62,183 nt of DNA from SKPH01 sp051748565 (GCA_051748565.1 JBNJHN010000004.1:1-62183), one strand, 5' to 3'; counted from the stretch's first letter, positions 52,334-61,726 are shown. The notes: generated by a model from the sequence alone, not told the origin. Program-made: numbers and translations.

Positions 52334-52829
52334 TTTCCATTTCACCTTCCCGACGTAAACTGCGTACTTCAGCCAGATAATGATGGGGTACAGCCAGCCA
52401 GACAACAGGTGTTCGATCCTGGATTTTTGTATTCTGGACCCTGATAACTTTAGCCTGACAAGCCTCATTGCCTTCTCTGTCCAAAGCAATAACCTTTTCA
52501 CCTTTTATAGGGAGGGGGGAATACTCGTAAGGAATTTTAACCAGGCCTTCTTTCTTACTGTAGGTAGCGTCAATAACAAATATTGCCAGACCCGGGCACT
52601 GACTGATACAAACACCGCAGCCGTTGCACAGTTCATGGTCAATGATTGGTGTATCATTGATATCTTTAAACTCACTGATCGCTCCCTGCTTACAGGCATA
52701 GCGGCATGGATCACAGGGAATGCTTTGGAAACACTCCACTACAGCTACCGGACCTTTCTTCAGCCTTTCCGAAGATGGAGTACCATCCTGAATCTGACTT
52801 ACACTCGGAATACCGGTTTTTTCTAGCAT
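52323..52829 (-). CDS. 4Fe-4S ferredoxin-like dehydrogenase subunit
   Basis: A 168-residue protein with cysteines at 33, 39, 42, 46 (C-x5-C-x2-C-x3-C) and a regular set 68, 71, 74, 78 (CNGCGVCISQCP). The C-terminal beta-rich part (GEKVIALDREGNEACQAKV) recurs in the 1310-residue fusion. It corresponds to the gamma subunit of PDH1-type proline dehydrogenase. Overlaps of 7 bases upstream and 11 downstream show tight coupling. Confidence 0.87.
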   Translation of the reverse strand: MLEKTGIPSVSQIQDGTPSSERLKKGPVAVVECFQSIPCDPCRYACKQGAISEFKDINDTPIIDHELCNGCGVCISQCPGLAIFVIDATYSKKEGLVKIPYEYSPLPIKGEKVIALDREGNEACQAKVIRVQNTKIQDRTPVVWLAVPHHYLAEVRSLRREGEMENGK

Positions 52830-53917
52830 TTACATCCGCCTCCGCTGAGCCTGGATAACCCCTGTCTTATTTTACGACCGGCTTCCCCGGCTCTGAGTTC
52901 GTTTAACTCGCTAATGTATTCCTGATAAAGCTTGTTAACATTAGTGGTGTATCCCAAATCCGCAGCAGCAAAAAGACCGGCGATTTTACCTTCTACCATC
53001 GCCGAGCTGGCCTCTTCGATACCCGCAGCATCACCGGCAACATAAATTTTGGGAACGGTGGTCTGCATTTTTTCTGTGCGTTTTGGAACATAGCCCCCCA
53101 ATTCCGGTACGTATTGCTGCTTGCAGCATGCCTGCCACAGCAGTTCTGTCAATGGCGAAAGTCCTACCGCCAGGCAGATTACATCAACTTCAAAAGTCTG
53201 CTCAGAACCGGGAACCGGATTCCACTTTTCATCAACCATGTGAATAGTTGCCGATTCAACCATTTCCCTGCCGCACGCTTCTTTAATCGAATGGGAGGTT
53301 AAAATTGGTATTCCGGAACGGCGTATTTTTGAAGCATGAACCAGATAACCTCCGATGCGGGGTGCACCTTCAATCACTGCCGCAACTTCAACCCCGGCCT
53401 GTATCAATTGATAGCTTACAATAAGGCCGATATTGCCGGCACCGACCATTAAAACCCTTAAACCCGGCTTTACCCCGTAAACATTCATCAGGGTCTGAAC
53501 CGCCCCGGCACCATAAACCCCGGGAAGGTCATTACCGGGAAAAAGAAGCATTTTTTCCGCCGCCCCGGTAGCAATTATAATTCTCCGGGGATAACAGACT
53601 TCCGCCTGATCATCTTTTTCGATCAAAAGCGCCCCGTCATCATAATATCCCAGGACAGTGGTTCTTAATTTAAAATGAATCCTTCCACGACCCTCTTTGT
53701 CCAACAAACCAACCAGTTGGCCGGGTATATCAATACCTCGTACAGCTGCATACTGTTTTTTCGATCCAAAAAACATATGGGTCTGTTTTACAAGCTGTCC
53801 GCCCAATTTTTGATCCCGATCAAATAAAGTTACTTCAGCTCCCTGCCGGACAGCCGCAAGCGCCGCCGAAAGGCCGGCTGGGCCTCCACCAACCACGGCA
53901 ATATCAGTCTTTTTCAA
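52823..53917 (-). CDS. FAD/NAD(P)-binding dehydrogenase subunit (HcnB/SoxA-like)
   Basis: A 364-residue two-dinucleotide-fold oxidoreductase: VVGGGPAGLSAA near residue 8, IIATGAAEKMLLFPG, VMVGAGNIGLIVSY-like second fold near 155-170, and YVAGDAAGIEEASSAM near 310. It resembles HcnB, the NAD/FAD part of sarcosine oxidase alpha and PDH1 alpha. It probably links the Fe-S subunits to the catalytic flavin subunit. The C-terminus GGGCKC adds two cysteines. It overlaps both neighbours. Confidence 0.88.
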   Translation of the reverse strand: MKKTDIAVVGGGPAGLSAALAAVRQGAEVTLFDRDQKLGGQLVKQTHMFFGSKKQYAAVRGIDIPGQLVGLLDKEGRGRIHFKLRTTVLGYYDDGALLIEKDDQAEVCYPRRIIIATGAAEKMLLFPGNDLPGVYGAGAVQTLMNVYGVKPGLRVLMVGAGNIGLIVSYQLIQAGVEVAAVIEGAPRIGGYLVHASKIRRSGIPILTSHSIKEACGREMVESATIHMVDEKWNPVPGSEQTFEVDVICLAVGLSPLTELLWQACCKQQYVPELGGYVPKRTEKMQTTVPKIYVAGDAAGIEEASSAMVEGKIAGLFAAADLGYTTNVNKLYQEYISELNELRAGEAGRKIRQGLSRLSGGGCKC

Positions 53918-54218
53918 CTATCTCACCTTTTCCCTGCTGCCTTTCCACCACATCACCTTCTTTGACGATTGTGATGCAAATGCGAACATTGGATACTCCA
54001 TTGACCATCATCAAACAGGAAGAGCAGTTACCGATAGCACAAAAAAAGCCACGTGGTCGTTTCATTTTACCACTGTGGCTGAGAACTTTTACCCCCGCAG
54101 CATGCAGAGCAGAAGCAATTGTTTCTCCTGCGTATCCGATTAACTTTCGGCCCTCAAAATTAAACTTAACCGTCTTCCCTTTACGGAAATCAATAATCGG
54201 GTGTTCATTTATTCTCAT
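53904..54218 (-). CDS. 2Fe-2S ferredoxin-like dehydrogenase subunit (HcnA/SoxA N-terminal type)
   Basis: A 104-residue protein with a 2Fe-2S fold, ligands Cys60, Cys65, Cys68 and Cys81 (CAIGNCSSC ... C). The stretch RPRGFFCAIGNCSSC is typical of HcnA and the N-terminus of sarcosine oxidase alpha. It is the first gene of the five-gene operon, with GAAGGA before ATG 54218, and overlaps the next gene by 14 bases. The divergent proC promoter lies 165 bases away. Confidence 0.88.
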   Translation of the reverse strand: MRINEHPIIDFRKGKTVKFNFEGRKLIGYAGETIASALHAAGVKVLSHSGKMKRPRGFFCAIGNCSSCLMMVNGVSNVRICITIVKEGDVVERQQGKGEIVEKD

Positions 54219-54382
54219 CTCTTAGTTCCTTCTGCAATCTGCTTATATTATCGGTTTTAGTTTGTTGAAAATGGGATTATAATATTTTAACACTTTCAGC
54301 GATATCAGGCAAAATAATTAATATTGATTTTAGTTATTCTTTACTTTTTGCGTAGTGTTTTTATCTGAAACAAGTCGTAAAC

Positions 54383-54411
54383 TTGCATTCGTGATATTAT
54401 TCAGATAGAAT
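54383..54411 (+). promoter_or_regulatory. proCBA promoter
   Basis: TTGCAT (54383-54388), 17-base spacer, TAGAAT (54406-54411), 38 bases before proC. Confidence 0.7.
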
Positions 54412-54449
54412 GATTTCTAAGATCTTTACCAAAGATAGGAGAACTAATC

Positions 54450-55274
54450 ATGAAAAAGGATAAAATTGGCCTGATAGGCTGCGGTGCAATGGGTTCGGCG
54501 CTTGCAAAAGGTATGATCGAAAAGGGAGAAGTTGATCCCTCTTCAGTCTATTTGTACGATCTCAGCGAAGAAAGAAAGGAGCTGCTGGCTTCTGAATTAA
54601 GAACCAACGCAGCTAAAAGTCTATCCGAATTTATCCCAGAGTGTCGTGTTATCTTTATTGCCGTTAAACCTCAGGACGCTGAAGGGCTTTTATATTCGCT
54701 TAAGCCCATGGTTCAACCTGAGCAAATATATGTTTCGATAGCCGCCGGAATTACTATAAGCTTTATTGAAAGCTGTCTCTATGCCGGAACTAAAATTATA
54801 CGTTTAATGCCGAATACACCCTGCCTGATCGGGGAAGGGGCGATTGTAATAAGTACGGGGGAAGCAGTGACCGATGAGGAACGCGTATGGGTGGAAAAAC
54901 TGCTTGAACCTTTGGGTTTAACAATTCGTTTACCGGAATACCTGATGGACGCTGCCACCGGTATAAGCGGAACCGGTCCGGCATACGTTTACCTTTTTAT
55001 TGAAACCATGATTGATGCAGGAGTATCGGTTGGTATAAGAAGGGATGTTGCATCAAAGCTGGTTATTCAAAATGTTATTGGTGCCGCAAAAATGTTAAAT
55101 GTTAATACAAAACATCCTGCAGAGCTGCGTAATATTGTTACTTCCCCTGCCGGGACAACCAGTGCGGCTATGTATGTTCTTGAAGAATCAGGTTTTCGCA
55201 GCTGTCTGCTGAAAGCTGTTATTGAAGCTACCAGACGGGCGGAGGATTTACGACGTGGACACATTACAATATAA
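54450..55274 (+). CDS. proC: Pyrroline-5-carboxylate reductase
   Basis: The last step of proline synthesis, P5C to proline with NAD(P)H. The 274 residues include the N-terminal IGLIGCGAMGSALAKG, PNTPCLIGEGA and the C-terminal GTGPAYVYLFIETMIDAG and VTSPAGTTSAA signatures. ATAGGAGA precedes ATG 54450. It heads a proC-proB-proA operon and overlaps proB by 20 bases. It is divergent from a probable proline-type dehydrogenase operon, an arrangement that would let one region balance synthesis and breakdown. Confidence 0.96.
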   Translation: MKKDKIGLIGCGAMGSALAKGMIEKGEVDPSSVYLYDLSEERKELLASELRTNAAKSLSEFIPECRVIFIAVKPQDAEGLLYSLKPMVQPEQIYVSIAAGITISFIESCLYAGTKIIRLMPNTPCLIGEGAIVISTGEAVTDEERVWVEKLLEPLGLTIRLPEYLMDAATGISGTGPAYVYLFIETMIDAGVSVGIRRDVASKLVIQNVIGAAKMLNVNTKHPAELRNIVTSPAGTTSAAMYVLEESGFRSCLLKAVIEATRRAEDLRRGHITI

Positions 55275-56397
55275 ACCTCTTTCTAAATCATACCCGAGTC
55301 CCTGCCGTATAACAGTTAAAGTAGGAACCAGGCTGCTGACTCATCATACAGGAAAGCTAAATCTCGGCTACATGGAAAGACTGGTCCGAAAACTTTCCGA
55401 CCTTCGCAACGAAGGCCATGAAGTAATATTGGTTACTTCAGGCTCTATCGGTGCCGGAAGAGGAAAGTTAAATATTGCAAGAAAGAAAATAACTATTCCT
55501 GAGAAACAGGCCATTGCTGCTGTGGGACAGGGACTTTTACTTCAGATTTACGAAAAACTTTTTTCTGAATATGGATTGGTAGTCGGGCAAATACTGCTTA
55601 CCCGCAGCGATCTGGTAAGTAGAAGGCGCTATATAAATGCCTGCAATACCGTAATTACCCTTCTGAAGCTTGGTGTCATTCCCATTATCAACGAAAATGA
55701 CTCTGTATCCATAGAAGAAATAAAGTTTGGTGATAACGATCGTCTTTCCGCCCTGGTCGCCGGGTTGAGTGACTCCAACCTCCTGATTGTTTTAACTGAC
55801 GTAGACGGCCTCTTCAACGCCAATCCCAGTAAAAATCCCGATGCAAAGTTGATTCCGTTTGTCGATAAAATTGACAAAAAAATTAAAGATGGGGCGGAAA
55901 GTTCAAATGATGATCTGGCAACAGGGGGGATGATAACCAAGCTGCAGGCTGCTGAAATAGCTACAATGTCGGGAATACCGATGTACATAACCAATGGTTC
56001 AGACCCGGATGTTCTGTCCCGAATAATCAGTGGAGAGCATGTGGGAACATACTTTAATCCCCAGGAACATTATCTTAACAGGCGTAAACGGTGGATTGCT
56101 TACGGGCAAATCGTTAAAGGAAAAGTGAGTATAGACAGTGGAGCCTGCGATGCTCTCAGCCGTGAAGGAAAAAGCCTGCTGCCGGTTGGTGTAATAGCAG
56201 TTGAAGGCTCTTTCAGCAGCGGCGACCTTGTTGCCGTTGTCGATTTGGAAGGAAATGAACTCGGACGGGGTTTAAGTAACTTTTCTTCAGAAGAACTTGC
56301 CCTTATTCAAAAGAAACCCAGTGTTGAAATCGCCGGTATTATAAACCGCCCCTGTTCTGAAGAAGTCATTCACCGTGACAACCTGGTAATTTATTAA
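55255..56397 (+). CDS. proB: Glutamate 5-kinase
   Basis: Phosphorylates glutamate at the start of proline synthesis. From GTG 55255 (GGAGG nine bases upstream) it has 380 residues: an amino acid kinase domain (VKVGTRLL, VTSGSIGAGRGKL, NENDSV, FGDNDRLSALVAG, LTDVDGL) and a C-terminal PUA domain (from about 275). The PUA domain is usual for feedback-regulated enzymes. A longer frame from 55222 lies inside proC and is less likely. It is followed by proA after 24 bases. Confidence 0.95.
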   Translation: MDTLQYKPLSKSYPSPCRITVKVGTRLLTHHTGKLNLGYMERLVRKLSDLRNEGHEVILVTSGSIGAGRGKLNIARKKITIPEKQAIAAVGQGLLLQIYEKLFSEYGLVVGQILLTRSDLVSRRRYINACNTVITLLKLGVIPIINENDSVSIEEIKFGDNDRLSALVAGLSDSNLLIVLTDVDGLFNANPSKNPDAKLIPFVDKIDKKIKDGAESSNDDLATGGMITKLQAAEIATMSGIPMYITNGSDPDVLSRIISGEHVGTYFNPQEHYLNRRKRWIAYGQIVKGKVSIDSGACDALSREGKSLLPVGVIAVEGSFSSGDLVAVVDLEGNELGRGLSNFSSEELALIQKKPSVEIAGIINRPCSEEVIHRDNLVIY

Positions 56398-56421
56398 CTA
56401 TTGCGTCAGGAGCTGAATTTC

Positions 56422-57675
56422 ATGCATTCAGAGGTGTTGGAAAAATGTGAGCAGGCCCGACTGGCCGCAGCTTACCTGGCCGGCTGCTCCACAACCATAA
56501 AGAACGATATTATTAACGATTTAGCTGATTCCCTATTAGAAAATACCGATACGATTATCGCAGCGAATAAAATCGATCTTGAAAATCTGAAGCAGAAGAA
56601 TAATTATACGGAAGCCTTTTATGACCGCCTGCTATTAAATGAATTACGCATTAAAAGTATGTCTGAAGGTTTGGTCGAAATTGCAAAGCTTGAAGATCCA
56701 ATCGGAGCAGTCACAAAAATGTGGAAGCGCCCAAATGGTCTGCTAATCGGCCTGCAGCGAGTTCCAATCGGTGTAATCGGAATAATTTACGAAGCCCGCC
56801 CCAATGTGACTGTCGATGCAGCCGGCCTGGCTTTGAAAGCGGGCAATGCCGTAATCTTAAGGGGCAGTTCAGAAGCGATCCATTCCAATAAAGCCCTGGT
56901 TAAAGTAATGCGGAACCGTATCGCAGCCTATGATCTGCCTAAAGGGTCATTAGCATTAATTGAAGATACAAATCGCAGTGCTGCCAATGACCTGATGAAG
57001 GCGAACGGCTATATCAATCTGCTTATCCCCCGCGGTGGAACTTCACTGATCAAGTCTGTAATAGAGAATTCCACTGTTCCGGTAGTCCAAACCGGCGAAG
57101 GTAACTGTCATATTTATGTTGATGAAAATGCAGACCTTGAAATGGCCCTGGCTGTTACAGTCAACGCCAAGGTGCAGCGTCCGGGAGTATGTAATGCTAT
57201 TGAAACACTGCTTGTCCACAGGAATATTGCATCCCGCTTTTTACCGGAAACAATTTCAACCCTTAACAGCCTGGGCGTCGAAATCAGGGGCTGTAAAGAT
57301 ACAATGACTTATTCTACCTCGGTCAAACCTGCCCGGGAAGAGGACTGGGAAACCGAGTTTCTTGATCTTATCCTGGCCATAAAAATCGTCGAAAGCTTTG
57401 ACGAAGCCATTGCGCACATTAATTATTACGGAACAGGCCACTCAGAAGCAATAATAACCAAAGATTATAGTCGTTCTCTTGAATTTATAAACCGCATTGA
57501 TGCTGCGGCGGTTTATATTAATTCTTCTACCCGTTTTACAGACGGATTTGAATTCGGTTTAGGAGCGGAAATGGGGATCAGCACCCAAAAACTGCACGTT
57601 CGCGGTCCAATGGGACTGGAAGCATTAACTACCCTGAAATATATAATTTTTGGCTGCGGCCAAATAAGGGAATAA
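56422..57675 (+). CDS. proA: Gamma-glutamyl phosphate reductase
   Basis: Reduces glutamyl-5-phosphate to glutamate semialdehyde with NADPH. It has 417 residues from ATG 56422, chosen for CAGGAG nine bases upstream rather than TTG 56401. IGVIGIIYEARPNVTVDAAGLA, the catalytic Cys in QRPGVCNAIE and the C-terminal FGLGAEMGISTQKLHVRGPMG are family motifs. It completes a full proline pathway with proB and proC. Confidence 0.95.
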   Translation: MHSEVLEKCEQARLAAAYLAGCSTTIKNDIINDLADSLLENTDTIIAANKIDLENLKQKNNYTEAFYDRLLLNELRIKSMSEGLVEIAKLEDPIGAVTKMWKRPNGLLIGLQRVPIGVIGIIYEARPNVTVDAAGLALKAGNAVILRGSSEAIHSNKALVKVMRNRIAAYDLPKGSLALIEDTNRSAANDLMKANGYINLLIPRGGTSLIKSVIENSTVPVVQTGEGNCHIYVDENADLEMALAVTVNAKVQRPGVCNAIETLLVHRNIASRFLPETISTLNSLGVEIRGCKDTMTYSTSVKPAREEDWETEFLDLILAIKIVESFDEAIAHINYYGTGHSEAIITKDYSRSLEFINRIDAAAVYINSSTRFTDGFEFGLGAEMGISTQKLHVRGPMGLEALTTLKYIIFGCGQIRE

Positions 57676-57701
57676 AATGCCGGAAGGAGTTGAATATATC
57701 C

Positions 57702-58874
57702 ATGCAGCGTTTTCAAGAAGCACTGAAACAGGATCTCCCCATGCTGGTCGACACTACTTTACGGGATGGAGAACAGACAGCGGGAGTTGTATTTTCCAAC
57801 CGTGAGAAATTGCGGATTGCCAAAATGCTGGACAATTTAGGCGTTCACCAGATCGAAGCCGGGGTTCCGGTTATGGGTGGAGACGAAAAGGAAGTAATCA
57901 AAGAAATTGTTTCCTACAACCTCAAGGCAAGTATTATGGCCTGGAACCGTGCCAATATCGAAGATATTAAGCACTCCCTTGACTGTGGTGTCGATGCTGT
58001 CGCAATCTCAATTTCCACTTCCGATATCCATATTACCCATAAACTGAAAACCTCCAGGGAATGGGTGCTCGATCACATGGTTAATGCTGTGAAGTTCGCC
58101 CGTAAGCAGAACCTTTATATTTCTGTAAATGCCGAGGATGCATCCCGCAGCGATATGAACTTTCTGATTGATTTTGCCAGGCAGGCCAGGCAGGCTGGAG
58201 CAGACAGGCTGCGTTTTTGCGATACGATTGGAGTTCTGGAACCGTTTAAGACTCACCGGATTGTTTCAGAGTTGATCGAAAAAACAGGCATGGACATCGA
58301 AATGCATACCCATAACGACTTCGGCATGGCGACAGCAAATGCCCTGGCCGGCCTGAAAGCCGGTGCTCGTTTTATCGGGGTTACTGTCAATGGATTGGGA
58401 GAAAGAGCAGGCAATGCCGCCCTTGAAGAAGTAGCCATGGCTCTGAAATACCTTTTTGATGTCAACCTGGGTGTAAACACCAAAGACTTTCGTAACCTTT
58501 GCGAGTATGTAGCCCGTGCATCCGGCCGACAATTATATCCCTCTAAACCAATTGTCGGAACCAACACATTTGCACACGAGTCAGGAATACATGCCGATGG
58601 TGTTCTTAAACACCCTTCCACATATGAGGTTTTCAGCCCTGAGGAAGTCGGATTGGAAAGGCAGATTGTGATCGGTAAACATTCCGGTTCCAGGGCTGTA
58701 AAAATGAAATTTGTTGAATATGGCATTGATCTATCTGATCAAGAGGCTGCTGGCATCCTTGAAGCTGTACGCAGCGTAACTGTAGATCTTAAAAGATCAT
58801 TGTTTGATAAAGAATTGATGTATATTTACGAGGATTACCTTTATGAAAAAAAGATAAATCCCTTAAAGAAGTAA
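57702..58874 (+). CDS. Homocitrate synthase-like (NifV type) enzyme
   Basis: An alpha-isopropylmalate/homocitrate synthase family aldolase-type enzyme that condenses acetyl-CoA with a 2-oxoacid. From ATG 57702 it has 390 residues, NifV-like in length and lacking the LeuA regulatory domain. DTTLRDGEQTAGVVF starts at 17, the metal motif HTHNDFGMATANALAG lies near 206, and GVTVNGLGERAGNAALEE follows. No nif gene is visible. Related enzymes also act as Re-citrate synthases in anaerobes, a real alternative because strict anaerobes often lack ordinary citrate synthase. It follows proA by 26 bases. Confidence 0.85.
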   Translation: MQRFQEALKQDLPMLVDTTLRDGEQTAGVVFSNREKLRIAKMLDNLGVHQIEAGVPVMGGDEKEVIKEIVSYNLKASIMAWNRANIEDIKHSLDCGVDAVAISISTSDIHITHKLKTSREWVLDHMVNAVKFARKQNLYISVNAEDASRSDMNFLIDFARQARQAGADRLRFCDTIGVLEPFKTHRIVSELIEKTGMDIEMHTHNDFGMATANALAGLKAGARFIGVTVNGLGERAGNAALEEVAMALKYLFDVNLGVNTKDFRNLCEYVARASGRQLYPSKPIVGTNTFAHESGIHADGVLKHPSTYEVFSPEEVGLERQIVIGKHSGSRAVKMKFVEYGIDLSDQEAAGILEAVRSVTVDLKRSLFDKELMYIYEDYLYEKKINPLKK

Positions 58875-58909
58875 ACTTTAATGAAAAATTATACTAAGCG
58901 GGCGTGAAT

Positions 58910-59863
58910 ATGTCAGAAAAAATATATTGCTCGGTTGATATCGGGGGCAGCAAAATTTTACTACTTCTGATCGATGATCAGGGCAATGTTTTATTTAAAG
59001 AGAAGAGAGCAACCCCCAGACCTGAAGAACCGACGGCAATAGCAGCAACCATAGAATCGATGTTAAGCGATGCCGCCTCAACGGACAATGATTATTCTTT
59101 CAGGAAACCTTCCGGGCTTGGAGTTGCCATTGCCGGTTTTGTAGATCACCGCTCCGGATTAGTTCACCAGTCTCCAAATTTGCATTGGGTCAATCCAGTC
59201 CCGCTAGGTGAAATACTTGAAGAAACCTTTAAATGCCCGGTCATGATTGAAAACGATGCAAATGCTGCCGTTGTCGGGGAAGTATGCTATGGAGCAGCCC
59301 ATGGTCACCGCAATGTAATTTATATAACAATCAGCACCGGTATAGGTGGCGGATTGTTTCTTGACGGCCGGCTCTATCGAGGCGCCACCGGATTCGCCGG
59401 TGAAATTGGACATATTAAACCTTTCGGTAAGGGCAGACCCTGTAAGTGTGGTGGATATGATTGCCTTGAAACCTGGGCTTCCGGAAATGCAATATCGCAC
59501 AGCGCTGAATTATTGTGGGATAAAAATGACTTCCCGGTTAATGAAATAGATACTGCCTGGGTTTTTCAACAATCTGAGTCAGGAAACCCAATTGCAAAAA
59601 CGATTATTGATCACGCTATAAATAATATCGGCAGGGGATTAGCCAACCTGGTCAATTTACTCAACCCTTCCTGCCTGGTTATCGGAGGCGGTGTTGCCGG
59701 TAACAGGCCTGATTTCCTGGAAGAAGTTAAATCTCGGATTGTCGCAGAATCAATCCGGCCATCTGTTAATATTACCCCTTTTCAAGTATTTGCTGCCATG
59801 CTGGAACCCGAGGCTGGAATATGGGGTATGTATGCCTTATTGACCGAACGGATGGTGCAGTAA
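58910..59863 (+). CDS. ROK-family sugar kinase (glucokinase-like)
   Basis: A cytoplasmic kinase of about 317 residues. The ATP loop is VDIGGSKILLLLID and the catalytic Asp lies in ENDANAAVVGE. The ROK zinc site is Cys178, Cys180 and Cys185 (CKCGGYDC). There is no helix-turn-helix, so it is a kinase and not a repressor. Glucose or N-acetyl-sugars are typical substrates. ATG 58910 is chosen over GTG 58904, both behind a weak GCGGGCG. No sugar transporter is nearby, so a glucokinase for general use is likely. Confidence 0.88.
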   Translation: MSEKIYCSVDIGGSKILLLLIDDQGNVLFKEKRATPRPEEPTAIAATIESMLSDAASTDNDYSFRKPSGLGVAIAGFVDHRSGLVHQSPNLHWVNPVPLGEILEETFKCPVMIENDANAAVVGEVCYGAAHGHRNVIYITISTGIGGGLFLDGRLYRGATGFAGEIGHIKPFGKGRPCKCGGYDCLETWASGNAISHSAELLWDKNDFPVNEIDTAWVFQQSESGNPIAKTIIDHAINNIGRGLANLVNLLNPSCLVIGGGVAGNRPDFLEEVKSRIVAESIRPSVNITPFQVFAAMLEPEAGIWGMYALLTERMVQ

Positions 59864-59867
59864 TCTT

Positions 59868-60581
59868 ATGAATGAAATTGAGCAATTTGAACCAATAGAA
59901 CCTTTAGAACCATTATACGAAATGCTGGAGCTCTTAATTGCCAGGTACGGTTCATGGGGCATAGCTGCAGCGATGTTTGCAGAGAGCGCCGGGGTACCTT
60001 TTGCTTCCGCTGTTGTCCTACTGACTGCAGGAACTCTCATTTTAAGAGGCAGTCTTAGTTTCTGGTCGGTTTTTATTGCTTCTACTATTGGGATTACTCT
60101 TGGCAGTATTTTTAGCTATATAATTGGACTTTTGGGCAGTATGGCCGGCACTGCAGTCAAATCTGGTTTTTTTCACCATCCCCGTGCTCTTGAAAATGAA
60201 GCTGCCGGGAAAAGTGATTCAAAAATAATATATTTATTTAAAAAATATGGTAACTTCTCCGTATTTATGGCCCAGTTGTGGGGGATCACCCGCACTTTTG
60301 GTTCTTTTCCAGCCGGTGCAATGCACATGAACTTATTTGTTTTCATTCTATATACTTTTCTCGGGGGAGCTCTCTTCAGCCTGATTTATGTTATGGTCAG
60401 TATTGCCCTGGTCCGTGCTATGAGCCTGGTTTATAACTTGCTTAAGTATATGGCCGATCTCTCACCATGGCTGCTCAGCATCCCTATTGTACTGACTTTT
60501 GCAGCAGCCTATTATTATTTTTTTTACCGGCACCGCAAACCACTGCCCATTAATTTTCGAAAAACCTCTGACAAAAAATAA
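59868..60581 (+). CDS. DedA-family (VTT domain) membrane protein
   Basis: A 237-residue integral membrane protein with four or five hydrophobic segments. AESAGVPFAS near residue 43 and the WGITRTFGSFPAGAMHM motif are DedA hallmarks with a conserved Arg. The acidic N-terminus (EIEQFEPIEPLEP) is low-complexity and unusual. DedA proteins act in membrane lipid (undecaprenyl phosphate or phosphatidylethanolamine) flipping and membrane-potential homeostasis. It starts five bases after the ROK kinase. Confidence 0.87.
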   Translation: MNEIEQFEPIEPLEPLYEMLELLIARYGSWGIAAAMFAESAGVPFASAVVLLTAGTLILRGSLSFWSVFIASTIGITLGSIFSYIIGLLGSMAGTAVKSGFFHHPRALENEAAGKSDSKIIYLFKKYGNFSVFMAQLWGITRTFGSFPAGAMHMNLFVFILYTFLGGALFSLIYVMVSIALVRAMSLVYNLLKYMADLSPWLLSIPIVLTFAAAYYYFFYRHRKPLPINFRKTSDKK

Positions 60582-60604
60582 TAATAATCGAAAGGGGTTT
60601 TATA

Positions 60605-61726
60605 ATGGCCCTTACGGAAGGGCAAATAGTATCAATCGTGCGCTGTAAGCGTTACCATCTGGATTCTGTTCGCGAAAATATCAAGCTGCTATTGGAACCA
60701 TGGGGAGGAATAGGAACATTTATCAAGCCCGGGCAAAAGGTTCTGCTGAAACCTAATCTATTAGCTGCCGCCAGGCCCGAAGAAGCAGTAACAACTCATC
60801 CGGTAATAATGAAAGTTATGACAGAACTGGTCCGGGAAGCCGGCGGTCAGGTATTTATAGGTGACAGTCCCGGAAGTGACAATGATGAATATGTTTACCG
60901 GGAAACCGGCATGCAGGCAGTTGCAGAAGAAACAGGAGCAAAACTAATCAGGTTTGACCAGTTCTACCAGAAAGATTATTATGGTATAAAAAGACGTAAG
61001 CTGGATCTGGCCACAGCTCTGGATCAAGTTGATATCGTTATTAATATGGCTAAACTTAAAACTCATTCATTAACCGGATTAAGTGGCGCAGTTAAAAATA
61101 TTTACGGTTGTATTGTTGGTTCCAAAAAAGGTAAATTGCACTTTGACTATCCCTTGCCTGCTGATTTTTCCAGGCTGCTGATTGATGTTTTTCTGGCTGT
61201 TAACCCTGTTTTTTCAATAATTGATGCCGTTATAGCCATGGAAGGTTTGGGACCCCGCAGAGGTAAACCTAAAAATGCAGGCCTTTTACTGGCATCGCCT
61301 AATGCATTTGCTCTCGACAGAGTCGCTGCTGCAGTGGTCGGCTTTAAGCCTGAATGGGTATCCACATTACAGGTGGCAAAAGAGCAATCTCTACCTGGGA
61401 CAGATATTTCGGAGGTAGTAATCAAAGGATTAACCCTGAAAGAGAGTTTTGTTAAAGATTTCGATCCGGGAGCAGCAGTCTCAGGCGGTTTAGGGCCGCT
61501 TATAGCCCGTTTCCCCCTGGCCTGGCTCAGGAAGTTCTCGGATAGAAGACGACCTTACCCGAGGATAAATGAAATGCTTTGTACCAACTGCGCCAAATGC
61601 ATAGAAGGCTGTCCTGCCCAAATAATTTGTTTCGGAGGCAGGATCCCGGACATTGAACTTAATAGCTGTATCCGCTGTTATTGCTGCCTTGAATTCTGTC
61701 CCCAGGGAGCAATTGAGCTTAAATAA
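60605..61726 (+). CDS. DUF362 protein with C-terminal two-cluster ferredoxin domain
   Basis: A 373-residue protein. The first 300 residues are DUF362 (VLLKPNLLAA, FIGDSPGSDNDEYVYRETGM, MAKLKTHSLTGLSGAVKNIYG). The end has two 4Fe-4S motifs, CTNCAKCIEGCP and CIRCYCCLEFCPQG. DUF362-ferredoxin proteins are widespread in anaerobes and poorly understood. They are thought to act in electron transfer or cofactor chemistry. It lies 24 bases after the dedA-like gene and before a KorD-like ferredoxin. Confidence 0.88.
   Translation: MALTEGQIVSIVRCKRYHLDSVRENIKLLLEPWGGIGTFIKPGQKVLLKPNLLAAARPEEAVTTHPVIMKVMTELVREAGGQVFIGDSPGSDNDEYVYRETGMQAVAEETGAKLIRFDQFYQKDYYGIKRRKLDLATALDQVDIVINMAKLKTHSLTGLSGAVKNIYGCIVGSKKGKLHFDYPLPADFSRLLIDVFLAVNPVFSIIDAVIAMEGLGPRRGKPKNAGLLLASPNAFALDRVAAAVVGFKPEWVSTLQVAKEQSLPGTDISEVVIKGLTLKESFVKDFDPGAAVSGGLGPLIARFPLAWLRKFSDRRRPYPRINEMLCTNCAKCIEGCPAQIICFGGRIPDIELNSCIRCYCCLEFCPQGAIELK

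Noticed and set aside
52334..52501. Longer N-terminus of the BFD-type 2Fe-2S protein
   Set aside because: It lies wholly within the 4Fe-4S subunit gene in another frame and lacks a ribosome binding site. ATG 52333 has AAGGTG and begins the domain.
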